A stretch of 64,000 bases of DNA from JAWSVE01 sp033852115 (GTDB taxonomy: Bacteria; Pseudomonadota; Gammaproteobacteria; Pseudomonadales; Cellvibrionaceae). The position numbers and the translations under genes are program-made. The notes beneath the pieces are model-generated. The model worked only from the letters and a program-made list of their open reading frames with translations. It searched no databases and was not told where the DNA came from. The stretch covers positions 124,001-188,000 of the forward strand of contig JAWSVE010000001.1 in assembly GCA_033852115.1 (NCBI GenBank). The letters run 5' to 3'. Of the stretch, positions 54,008 through 62,513 are shown piece after piece. The first letter of the stretch is position 1, and every line of letters starts with the position of its first letter.

Positions 54008-57000
54008 ATGATTGAATCAATTTTGCGCCTCGCGATAGAGAGGCGTTTTCTATTTTTAAGTTTTATTTTGGTGATTGTTGGTATTGGCGTGTGGAGTTAT
54101 CAAAAACTCCCCATTGATGCAGTACCGGATATCACCAATGTACAGGTACAAATTAATACCTCGGCACCAGGCTATTCGCCTCTGGAGGCGGAACAACGGA
54201 TCACCTATCCCGTTGAGACGGCTCTTGCCGGCTTGCCCAAGCTTTCGCACACGCGTTCTTTATCTCGCTATGGCTTATCTCAAGTCACGGTGGTATTTGA
54301 AGAAGGCACCGATATCTATTTCGCTAGAAACCTGATTAATGCGCGCCTTGGTGCGATTAAAAGTGTGTTGCCTGCCGGGCTGGAGCCAGAGATGGGCCCC
54401 ATATCAACGGGCCTTGGTGAGATCTTTATGTATACAGTCCAAGCGAATTCGTCTGCGCGCATGAGTAATGGCGAGCCGTATACAGCCACTGCGTTACGAG
54501 AGATTCAGGACTGGATTATTAAACCTCAGCTCGCCCAAGTAAAAGGCGTAATTGAAGTTAATAGTATTGGTGGCTACAACAAGCAATACCATGTGATGCC
54601 AACCCCGGAAAAGCTTTTATACCATCAGGTCAGTCTCGAAGATGTTGCTGATGCACTTCGCGCAAATAACGATAACCGCGGTGCCGGATACATCGAAGCC
54701 AATGGCCAACAATTATTGGTGCGTTCTCAAGGTCAATTAGCCACGATTGAAGAGATTCGTCAGGTCATCATCAAGCAAAATGATGGCGTGCCCGTGAAAA
54801 TAGATGATGTTGCAGAAGTTGCGATAGGCAAGGAACTCCGTACCGGTGCCGCAACGCGGAATGGAGTGGAGACAGTACTGGGAACCGCCATGATGTTGAT
54901 TGGCGAAAACTCACGTACAGTGGCACGAGATGTCGCGCTTAAACTGGCGGATATACAAGCCTCGCTGCCAGAAGGCGTTATTGCGGAAGCGGTATACGAT
55001 CGCACAAGCCTGGTTGATAAAGCCGTTAAGACCGTAAGCAAAAATTTATTGGAAGGCGCGCTACTCGTAATTGTTGTGTTATTTGTATTACTGGGGAATA
55101 TACGTGCTGCACTTATCACCGCTGCAGTCATTCCTTTGGCGATGCTGATGACGATAACCGGCATGGTAAAAACGGGCGTGTCAGCCAATTTAATGAGCTT
55201 GGGGGCTCTCGATTTTGGTTTGATTGTCGATGGCGCTGTAATTATCGTTGAAAATTGTATTCGACGCTTGGCTGAAGCACAGCATCAGAGTGGACGGCAA
55301 GATCTTCGTGAACGATTGAATACGGTATTTGAAGCTACATCCGAAGTGATACGCCCAAGCCTGTTCGGTGTCGCCATCATTACCATCGTCTACATCCCGA
55401 TATTTAGCTTGACTGGCGTTGAAGGAAAAATGTTCCACCCGATGGCTGCGACCGTCGTGATGGCGCTAATTTCTGCCATGATATTGTCGTTAACGCTGGT
55501 TCCTGCAGCCGTCGCGGTGATTATGAATGGAAAAATTAGTGAAAAAGAAAGCGTCGTCATCAGCGCAGCCAAATCTGTTTATCGTCCGTTACTGCTTGCC
55601 ACACTCAAGTTTCGCTGGGTGGTCGTATCAGGTGCAGCTCTTCTTGTGGCGTTCAGCATTTGGCTGGCGACCACTCTAGGTTCAGAATTTGTGCCGCAAT
55701 TAAACGAAGGTGACATTGCTCTTCAAGCGCTACGCATACCCGGTACAGGCTTGGAACAATCTGTCGAAATGCAGGAGGTTCTGGAACAGCGCATTAAAGC
55801 GTTTCCGGAGGTTGATAAAGTCTTTTCGCGAATAGGGACACCAGAAGTGGCCACTGATCCCATGCCGCCAAGTATTGCTGATATTTTTGTGATTCTAAAA
55901 CCCAGAAATGTATGGGCAGAACCATCAAAAACAAAGAATGAATTACTTGAAGAAATTGAAGAAGCGCTGTGGCAACTACCTGGTAATAATTATGAATTTA
56001 CCCAACCCATACAAATGCGTTTTAACGAACTCATTTCGGGTGTGCGAGCAGATCTAGGAATAAAGATTTTTGGTGATGACCTGGACCAACTGACCTTTAC
56101 CGCAAAAGACATCCTACAGGTTGTAAGCAAGATTGAAGGCGCGGCCGATGTCCGAATGGAGCAAGTTGAGGGGTTACCATCGTTATCAGTAAGTCCTAAA
56201 CGAGAAACGCTCGGTCGCTATGGTTTGAATGTGATTCAACTGCAGGATTGGATTGCTGCAGCAATAGGTGGCGAATCAGCGGGTGTTTTATACGAAGGAG
56301 ATCGTCGCTTCGAGCTGATCGTGCGTCTTCCCGAGCTGCTCAGACGGGATATCGAAGGACTTAAATCCTTACCTGTTCCTCTTCCCAACGGCGACTATGT
56401 TCCTCTGGAAGAAGTGGCCTCTCTCACTATTGCGCCTTCTCCGGCACAAATTAGTCGAGAAAATGGGAAACGACGTGTTGTTGTAACCGCAAACGTGCGC
56501 GGGCGAGACCTGGGAAGTTTTGTTAGTGAGGTAAAAAAGGAAATTCACGAACAAGCCGATATCCCTCCAGGCTACTGGTTAGATTACGGCGGCACCTTTG
56601 AACAGTTGGAATCGGCCAGTCAGCGACTATCTCTTGTGGTGCCACTCACTCTGATAGTGATTTTGGGTTTGCTGGTCATGGCCTTTGCATCACTGAAAGA
56701 CGCATTGATTATTTTCAGTGGTGTGCCACTCGCGCTCACTGGTGGCGTGTTATCACTGTATTTACGTGATATGCCGTTATCGATCTCCGCTGGCATCGGG
56801 TTCATCGCTTTATCAGGGGTAGCCGTTCTGAATGGTCTGGTGATGCTCGCTTTCATACGTCAACTTTGGCATGAGACGGGAGAATTGACCCAGTCCATCG
56901 TAGACGGAGCCATGATCCGACTACGGCCAGTGTTAATGACGGCACTTGTCGCAAGTTTGGGGTTTGTGCCGATGGCACTGAATACCGGTACCGGTGCAGA

Positions 57001-57121
57001 GGTTCAACGACCACTCGCGACAGTTGTGATTGGAGGGATTATCTCTTCAACTATCTTAACCTTGCTCGTACTTCCGGCGCTGTATCAGTGGGTACATCGA
57101 AAAGATGTTAAGCAAGGCTAG
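54008..57121 (+). CDS. czcA: CzcA-like RND heavy-metal efflux pump (copy 1)
   Basis: Inner-membrane proton-driven exporter of 1037 aa, HME-RND class. The N-terminal membrane segment and LPIDAVPDITNVQVQINT are typical. The proton-relay acidic residues are in TM4 (ALDFGLIVDGAVIIVEN, D..D..E), which is the signature of the Zn/Co/Cd (CzcA) subgroup. Twelve membrane segments in two sets flank two periplasmic loops. The C-terminal half has GIGFIALSGVAVLNGLVML and RPVLMTALVASLGFVPMAL. It completes the czcICBA order, 9 bp after czcB. Confidence 0.95.
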   Translation: MIESILRLAIERRFLFLSFILVIVGIGVWSYQKLPIDAVPDITNVQVQINTSAPGYSPLEAEQRITYPVETALAGLPKLSHTRSLSRYGLSQVTVVFEEGTDIYFARNLINARLGAIKSVLPAGLEPEMGPISTGLGEIFMYTVQANSSARMSNGEPYTATALREIQDWIIKPQLAQVKGVIEVNSIGGYNKQYHVMPTPEKLLYHQVSLEDVADALRANNDNRGAGYIEANGQQLLVRSQGQLATIEEIRQVIIKQNDGVPVKIDDVAEVAIGKELRTGAATRNGVETVLGTAMMLIGENSRTVARDVALKLADIQASLPEGVIAEAVYDRTSLVDKAVKTVSKNLLEGALLVIVVLFVLLGNIRAALITAAVIPLAMLMTITGMVKTGVSANLMSLGALDFGLIVDGAVIIVENCIRRLAEAQHQSGRQDLRERLNTVFEATSEVIRPSLFGVAIITIVYIPIFSLTGVEGKMFHPMAATVVMALISAMILSLTLVPAAVAVIMNGKISEKESVVISAAKSVYRPLLLATLKFRWVVVSGAALLVAFSIWLATTLGSEFVPQLNEGDIALQALRIPGTGLEQSVEMQEVLEQRIKAFPEVDKVFSRIGTPEVATDPMPPSIADIFVILKPRNVWAEPSKTKNELLEEIEEALWQLPGNNYEFTQPIQMRFNELISGVRADLGIKIFGDDLDQLTFTAKDILQVVSKIEGAADVRMEQVEGLPSLSVSPKRETLGRYGLNVIQLQDWIAAAIGGESAGVLYEGDRRFELIVRLPELLRRDIEGLKSLPVPLPNGDYVPLEEVASLTIAPSPAQISRENGKRRVVVTANVRGRDLGSFVSEVKKEIHEQADIPPGYWLDYGGTFEQLESASQRLSLVVPLTLIVILGLLVMAFASLKDALIIFSGVPLALTGGVLSLYLRDMPLSISAGIGFIALSGVAVLNGLVMLAFIRQLWHETGELTQSIVDGAMIRLRPVLMTALVASLGFVPMALNTGTGAEVQRPLATVVIGGIISSTILTLLVLPALYQWVHRKDVKQG

Positions 57122-57134
57122 CAGAAATACCCCC

Positions 57135-57156
57135 CCCCTCTTCAGCCGTGGAGGGG
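57135..57156 (+). terminator. Possible hairpin after the first czc cluster
   Basis: CCCCTC and GAGGGG (57135-57140, 57151-57156) pair around a 10-nt loop inside a C-run/G-run region (57130-57175) just after czcA. There is no T-tract, so it may slow rather than stop transcription into the next unit. Confidence 0.35.
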
Positions 57157-57175
57157 CATCTATAAGCGGGGGGGG

Positions 57176-57206
57176 TTGACTCTATACTAGCTATAGACTT
57201 TATAAT
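57176..57206 (+). promoter_or_regulatory. Second CadR/PbrR-type promoter, before the FTR1 gene
   Basis: TTGACT (57176-57181), a 19-bp spacer and a perfect TATAAT (57201-57206). The spacer carries ACTCTATAC-TAG-CTATAGACT (57179-57199), the same 9-3-9 dyad as at the regulator (7 of 9 arm positions symmetric). The single MerR-type regulator at 49227-49625 very likely acts here. Confidence 0.85.
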
Positions 57207-57250
57207 CGAGATTAATTCTCATTCCACTTATAAACCCCTGAGGTTATATC

Positions 57251-59152
57251 GTGTTTTTTCCCTGGTTTAATGGCTCTAAAGCTCACACAGCAATGTTGCT
57301 ATTGATATCAATACTCTCGGTCAATTGTATTGCCAATACACAAATACCAGACTACAGGCAGATGGCTCAGTTGGCCGAATATATAGGCGTGGACTATCCA
57401 GAAGCAATCGATAGTGGTGAGATTATCAATAATGCGGAGTATCAGGAAATGCTGGAGTTTTCCGGCATCTTGATAACACAGGCAAAGGCATCAAAGGTAA
57501 GTGCACTCGTTTCCAAGGCAGAAATATTGGAAGCGTCCATCAAGGAAAAGAAAGCATCTTCAGTAATTCAACAATTGTGTAACGAGCTACGTTCTGAACT
57601 ATTGGAGCAAATGCCTCAAGCGACACTGCCTCGGCAACTGTTGCCAGAGCCTGAAACCCAATCTCTATTTCAGCAACAATGCTCAACCTGTCACGGCCGC
57701 CAAGGCAAAGGTGATGGCCCCACTAGTATTGGGCTAGAACCACCGCCCACAGATTTTACCGACAGAACGCGCGCGATGAATCGTTCCATTCTCGGGTTAT
57801 ACGATGCGATATCCAATGGCATCGATGAAACAGCCATGGTTGCTTACGACCAACTGAGCGAAGAGCAGCGTTGGTCGCTGGCTTTTTATGCGGGAAGTTT
57901 GGCTTTTGAAGAGGTTAAGGTCGAGTTTGCGAAATCACCAAATGTTACCTTGGAGGAATTGATCAATAATAGCCCCACGCAATTAGCTAATGGGGATATA
58001 GACGAGCTTGAAAAAGTTGTACAACTTCGCGCGTCACCCAGCAGGCTTTTTTCTCACTCCCCTTCTCCCCTAGGTATAGCTCGAAGCAAGTTGTTAGAGG
58101 CTCGCTCTGCTTACAAAAATGGTCAATTGGAAAAGGCAAATCACTTTGCTGTGAGCGCCTACTTAGATGGGTTTGAGTTGGCAGAAAGCAGTCTCGATAC
58201 TCGAGACTCGAACCTGAGAAAGCAAATTGAAGCCAATATGATGGCATTAAGGAAGCAGTTTAAAAACGCGGAGAACCGGGAGCAGCTAGAAGCAAGCTTG
58301 GATGCCACCCTGGCACAACTCGAGAGTGCCGAACAGATTTTGTCTTCGGAAGGATTATCTAACGCAACCTTATTTAGTGCCAGTTTAATCATCCTACTGC
58401 GTGAAGGGCTGGAAGCGCTTCTGGTTACACTTGCTTTAGCAATGGTGTTGATACGCTCTGGTCGAGCCGACGTCCTCCGGTATGTCCACGCGGGATGGAT
58501 CACAGCGCTCGTAGCTGGCGGATTAACCTGGTGGGCTGCACGCGAGCTAATCAGCATCAGTGGTGCCAGCCGTGAGGTAATGGAAGGCGTGGCCGCCCTG
58601 ACTGCCGCTGCAGTATTATTTTACGTGGGCGTTTGGATGCACAGTAAAAGTCATGCAGCACAATGGAAAGCTTATATCCAAAAACAGGTCACTCAGCGAT
58701 TAAAGTCTGGCACACTTTGGGGGATCGCCCTATTAGCATTTATCGCGGTCTACCGAGAGGTCTTTGAAACGGTGTTGTTTTACGAAGCCCTTTTAACACA
58801 ATCGCTACCTTCTCAAACGCCCACAATTATCAGTGGATTCTTAGCAGGAGCACTTAGCTTAGCGGTGGTAGCGTGGCTAACAATCCGTTACTCAGTTAGA
58901 CTTCCGATTGGTCGATTCTTCTCCGTGACCACCTATCTATTGGTTGGACTGTCATTTGTGTTGATCGGGAAAGGTATTATCGCATTGCAGGAAGCGGCAA
59001 TCATCGGAATCTCTCCCCTGCCTATGACTTTCGAACTTGACTGGATAGGACTGAAATCAACTTGGCAAAGCGTCCTTGCCCAAGCCTTGGTCATTGCAGT
59101 ATTTGTTGCTTATACAATCCGCTCCAGACTTTCCAGAATCCAGGTCATGTAA
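57251..59152 (+). CDS. pbrT: Cytochrome c/FTR1 permease fusion (PbrT-like metal uptake)
   Basis: A 633-aa protein beginning with GTG (GAGG seven bases upstream) and a signal peptide. The periplasmic half carries one c-type haem site (QQCSTCHGRQGKGDGPTSIG, near 144). The C-terminal half (from about 375) is an FTR1-type permease with the two acidic motifs REGLEALLV near 383 and YREVFETVLF near 500. In lead-resistance operons such fusions are called PbrT and are transcribed from a PbrR-dependent promoter; the matching promoter here supports that reading. Uptake of Fe(II) instead of Pb(II) cannot be excluded. Confidence 0.88.
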   Translation: MFFPWFNGSKAHTAMLLLISILSVNCIANTQIPDYRQMAQLAEYIGVDYPEAIDSGEIINNAEYQEMLEFSGILITQAKASKVSALVSKAEILEASIKEKKASSVIQQLCNELRSELLEQMPQATLPRQLLPEPETQSLFQQQCSTCHGRQGKGDGPTSIGLEPPPTDFTDRTRAMNRSILGLYDAISNGIDETAMVAYDQLSEEQRWSLAFYAGSLAFEEVKVEFAKSPNVTLEELINNSPTQLANGDIDELEKVVQLRASPSRLFSHSPSPLGIARSKLLEARSAYKNGQLEKANHFAVSAYLDGFELAESSLDTRDSNLRKQIEANMMALRKQFKNAENREQLEASLDATLAQLESAEQILSSEGLSNATLFSASLIILLREGLEALLVTLALAMVLIRSGRADVLRYVHAGWITALVAGGLTWWAARELISISGASREVMEGVAALTAAAVLFYVGVWMHSKSHAAQWKAYIQKQVTQRLKSGTLWGIALLAFIAVYREVFETVLFYEALLTQSLPSQTPTIISGFLAGALSLAVVAWLTIRYSVRLPIGRFFSVTTYLLVGLSFVLIGKGIIALQEAAIIGISPLPMTFELDWIGLKSTWQSVLAQALVIAVFVAYTIRSRLSRIQVM

Positions 59153-59326
59153 TGAAAAATATTCCCAGCCGATTAAGCGGGCTAGGTAAAGATGTATTGG
59201 CTAGGCGTGATCATTGCGGGAACCCTTGTGGCGCTGACGGGGTCTCAAATACCGGACGTGATCATCGGTGTCATCATTGAGTTTATTATTTAAAACGGCG
59301 CCCGACGCATACTTTTGCTAAAATGA
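59153..59326 (+). pseudogene. Remnant of a CDF cation-transporter gene
   Basis: After an ATG and a divergent start, the frame shift-corrected translation reads DVLA-GVIIAGTLVALTGSQIPDVIIGVII, then a stop, then NGARRILLLK. This parallels the C-terminus of the intact transporter at 49697-50602 (DVLANAGVITAGVLVAVTGS to WGAVRILRLN). A frameshift and an in-frame TAA destroy it. It marks where the second czc cluster once had the same leading gene. Confidence 0.8.
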
Positions 59327-59380
59327 TCGAGCGATAACCCATTTAATAGAATCACATATCGAATGAATTAGAATTGCATA

Positions 59381-59737
59381 ATGAGTAAACGTTTCCTGAC
59401 ATATTTTATCCTTGCCCTGGTGGTGTTCCAATCCGCCGCAGGGATTGCCGATGCCCATCAGTCGCATCAGTCAGGCACGGAGCACCTCACTTTTGACGAC
59501 CATCAACATTCGCACGAAGATGTCGAGGTTGATCATAAATTAGTTGACGGAGCAGAAGGTCAAGAAAGGGACTGCCATCACTGCTGCCATTGTCATGGCC
59601 ATTTTACCCCAGCGGTTTTAGTTAAACCCTCCGGATTCGCCTTAAGAAAATCGTCCGCATCCAAATCGGATTATAGCGAAAACTTCCCTTCTAAAGTCAT
59701 TAACCCGCTCTTACGCCCTCCGATCGCACACACCTAA
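59381..59737 (+). CDS. czcI: CzcI-like periplasmic protein (copy 2)
   Basis: A 118-aa exported protein: signal peptide (FILALVVFQSAAGIADA), a His-rich linker (HQSHQSGTEHL, DDHQHSHED) and the metal-binding cluster DCHHCCHCHGHFTPAVLVK. It is richer in His than copy 1, has the same gene position before czcC, and the same C-terminal LLRPPI. Confidence 0.72.
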   Translation: MSKRFLTYFILALVVFQSAAGIADAHQSHQSGTEHLTFDDHQHSHEDVEVDHKLVDGAEGQERDCHHCCHCHGHFTPAVLVKPSGFALRKSSASKSDYSENFPSKVINPLLRPPIAHT

Positions 59738-59798
59738 TTCAAGCCCTTATTTTAATTTCGCGAAAGCGGAAAAATTAGACTTAATTTAGGATCAAGTT

Positions 59799-61085
59799 AT
59801 GCGATTTATTACACTTATCGGGTGTAGAAAAGTCTGTGTGATTGTGTTTATTCTGGCTGGCGGCTTACTACCACCAGTTGGATACGCAAGCACCAACGCC
59901 CCAAAAACATTAGTCCCACTCACACTAAAAGACGCGATCACTCAGACCCTCGCGCAAAACCCACAGTTATATCAATACCGGTTTGTAAATGACGCTTTAA
60001 ATGCTCAAAAACAAACGGGTGCCCTACGCCCTGCACTGGAGCTCGAGTTAGAGCTAGAAAACTTTGCAGGTTCGGGCGCATTTAAAGGACTCGATAGTCC
60101 CGAGGCCACACTTTCACTTTCTTCCGTTATTGAAATGGGTGGAAAAAGAAAAGCACGCATGTCTTTGGTGGATGCTCGAATTCACCAAGCGGAATGGGAA
60201 CAGCAAGCCACTACATTGGATGTGCTCGGTGAACTGACGGCGAGCTACATCGAGAGTTTGGCAACCCAAGCCAACATTCAGCTAGCGGAAGAATCTTTGG
60301 CACTATCTCAATCATTACTAAAAACTGTCAAAACGCGTTCCAACAAGGGGGCAACACCCGAAGCTGAAGTGATGCGCGCTCAAGCGGCAGTTGCCCGCGC
60401 TGAGATCCGCCTTGCTGCGTTAGTGGAGCGGCTAGAACGTCAGAAAGTGCGGCTTGCACGTTTTTGGGGAGATACCACTCCGGCCTTTAGCTCACTCGAT
60501 GGAAGTCTATTTGAATTTGGAAGAAGCCAAGGATTCGACCAGCTGTATGCGCGAGTGAAGAAATCACCAACTATTCAGGTGTTTGCGAGTGAGGCGCGAA
60601 TCAAAGATGCAGAAGTGACGCTGGCACGCGCTTCCGGCCGCAGTGATCTGACCTGGCGAGCGGGTATCAGACGTTTTGAAGAGACTGGCGATTCGGCGTT
60701 CACAGCGGGGCTTTCAATACCGTTATTTTCCAAAAAGCGAAACAGCGGCGAAATTAAAGCTGCCCTCGCAAACCGAAACGCCGTGGATTATGCGCGGCAG
60801 GATCTTCTTTTGCGTTTGCATGCCCAGCTTTTTGAAGCCTATTCGCTCCGACGGCAGAGCATCGCTGCCGTGAATAAAACCGAAAGTGAGATCATTCCAG
60901 CACTCGAAAACGCGCTCAGACTCACACGTAAAGCCTACGAAAATGGGCGCTATCGATACCTGGATTTGATTGCGGCGCAGGAAGAGTTACTTGCCACCAA
61001 GCAAGCACGTATCGATGCGGCATCGACAGCACTCATCAGTCAAGCACTGATAGAAAAGCTGTCCAGTGAATCCCTCAATCAATAA
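59799..61085 (+). CDS. czcC: CzcC-like outer-membrane efflux channel (copy 2)
   Basis: A 428-aa outer-membrane factor, paralogue of the gene at 51775. Shared segments include LKDAITQTLAQNPQLYQYRF, KRKARMSLVDARIHQ, GATPEAEVMRAQAAVARAEI and AYENGRYRYLDLIAAQEELL. It has a signal peptide of about 30 residues. It is the first full component of the second efflux cluster. Confidence 0.92.
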   Translation: MRFITLIGCRKVCVIVFILAGGLLPPVGYASTNAPKTLVPLTLKDAITQTLAQNPQLYQYRFVNDALNAQKQTGALRPALELELELENFAGSGAFKGLDSPEATLSLSSVIEMGGKRKARMSLVDARIHQAEWEQQATTLDVLGELTASYIESLATQANIQLAEESLALSQSLLKTVKTRSNKGATPEAEVMRAQAAVARAEIRLAALVERLERQKVRLARFWGDTTPAFSSLDGSLFEFGRSQGFDQLYARVKKSPTIQVFASEARIKDAEVTLARASGRSDLTWRAGIRRFEETGDSAFTAGLSIPLFSKKRNSGEIKAALANRNAVDYARQDLLLRLHAQLFEAYSLRRQSIAAVNKTESEIIPALENALRLTRKAYENGRYRYLDLIAAQEELLATKQARIDAASTALISQALIEKLSSESLNQ

Positions 61086-61133
61086 TTCAATCCATTTTAT
61101 TCAGGTTTGATCACTATCAGGCCTTAGGAATTT

Positions 61134-61415
61134 ATGACCATGAAAAAATCAATTGTCACAGTACTCACGACGCTAACCGTTATTTTAAGCAGCTTTGTTT
61201 TAAGTACGTATGTTCACGCAGCGGAAGAACATAACCACGACCATCAATATGAAGAAAGTGGAAACCATAAAAAACATCACGCTGAAGGCGATCACGAGCA
61301 ACATGAAAAGCATGTCGATCACGAAGAGAAATCTAAAGATAAACACGTTGAAGATCATGACCACAACGATCACGCCGATGACCATGTGAATAAAAAAACA
61401 AAGGAGAATAAATAA
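61134..61415 (+). CDS. Small His-rich periplasmic protein
   Basis: A 93-aa protein with a clear signal peptide (SIVTVLTTLTVILSSFVLS, cleaved after VHAA) and a mature part made largely of His, Glu, Asp and Lys (HNHDHQYEESGNHKKHH, VEDHDHNDHADDHV). It is probably a periplasmic metal sponge or chaperone for the adjacent pump. It starts after TAGGAA and its stop overlaps the czcB start (TAATG). There is no counterpart in the first cluster, where czcB follows czcC directly. Confidence 0.75.
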   Translation: MTMKKSIVTVLTTLTVILSSFVLSTYVHAAEEHNHDHQYEESGNHKKHHAEGDHEQHEKHVDHEEKSKDKHVEDHDHNDHADDHVNKKTKENK

Positions 61416-62503
61416 TGAAAGGCTTAACTACTTTGTTTTCTTATTTCAAACCTAAAAGCAAAACACCTTTTTTAGGCGTACTGTTTGCTTCGGCATTTCT
61501 GTTAAGTGCACTTTCATTAAACGCCTGGTCGGAGGGTGACCACGAACACGAGCATGAAGTCAATGAACAACATGCACCACATCATGAAGACGGTGACCAT
61601 GATAAGCACGAAGATCATGTTGATCACGATGATGACGAGCACGATCATGATGAACATGGTCATGGAAATGATGACGAAGATGAGCACGGACACGGCGAAG
61701 CTTATGGCAGCCGCATCGATAGCGACATGGCGCAACAAGTGGGCATCGTTACCGCAATCGCCGGCTCACAAGAGCTCCACCAAACCATCACTGTTTACGG
61801 TAACTTGATCTCGGGGCCAGAACAACTGAGTCATGTACGTGCACGCTTTGAAGGTCTCGTTAAGTCTGTTCAAGTTACTATTGGCGATACTGTAAAAACC
61901 GGTGACGTATTGGCAGAAATTGAATCCAACGAAAGCCTTAAAATTTACAAAATCCGCTCACCTATTTCTGGTCGTGTTGTTCAACGGCATGCCAACAGTG
62001 GTGAAGTGACTCAGGATCAAATTCTATTTTCTATCGCCAACTTTGACACTGTGTGGGCAGAGCTGCGTGTTTACCCTGCGCAACAATCCTCGGTCTCAGA
62101 AGATCAATCCGTTCATGTTTTGACAGCCAACGGACGCATTGAATCTAAGGTCAAACATGTTGTGCCATCGATGGACGCCCCTTATCAATTGGCGCGGGTC
62201 AAGCTGGACAACAGCAAGCTGACCTTATCTCCGGGCTTGATGGTGGAAGCCCAATTAGAGATTGGTCGCTTTTCCGTATCCCTTGCCGTTGCGAAAGATG
62301 CCGTCCAAAACCTGGGCGGACGCCAGGGCGTATTTGTTAAGCACGACGACGAATACACCTTTACCCCTCTTGTGTTAGGTCGTGGAGACGATCACTTTTA
62401 TGAAGTCATCGATGGCCTTGAGAGTAGCGCTGAGTACGTCAGTCAAAACAGCTATTTAATTAAAGCCGATATCGAAAAATCCGAAGCTGAGCACGAACAC
62501 TAA
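61415..62503 (+). CDS. czcB: CzcB-like periplasmic adaptor (copy 2, His-rich N-terminus)
   Basis: A 362-aa membrane-fusion subunit. After the N-terminal hydrophobic segment (LGVLFASAFLLSALSLNAW) comes a His/Asp/Glu-rich stretch of about 60 residues (HEHEHEVNEQHAPHHEDGD and onward) typical of CzcB. The lipoyl domain is RARFEGLVKSVQVTIGDTVK, then KIYKIRSPISGRVVQRHANS, and the C-terminus is NSYLIKADIEKSEAEHEH. The core aligns with copy 1; the His-rich insertion is the main difference. Confidence 0.92.
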   Translation: MKGLTTLFSYFKPKSKTPFLGVLFASAFLLSALSLNAWSEGDHEHEHEVNEQHAPHHEDGDHDKHEDHVDHDDDEHDHDEHGHGNDDEDEHGHGEAYGSRIDSDMAQQVGIVTAIAGSQELHQTITVYGNLISGPEQLSHVRARFEGLVKSVQVTIGDTVKTGDVLAEIESNESLKIYKIRSPISGRVVQRHANSGEVTQDQILFSIANFDTVWAELRVYPAQQSSVSEDQSVHVLTANGRIESKVKHVVPSMDAPYQLARVKLDNSKLTLSPGLMVEAQLEIGRFSVSLAVAKDAVQNLGGRQGVFVKHDDEYTFTPLVLGRGDDHFYEVIDGLESSAEYVSQNSYLIKADIEKSEAEHEH

Positions 62504-62513
62504 GGGGCGCACC

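Noticed and set aside
61200..61738. Minus-strand hydrophobic Met/Val/Ile-rich frames opposite the His-rich genes
   Set aside because: They are shadows of His/Asp/Glu codon runs read backwards, not real membrane proteins.
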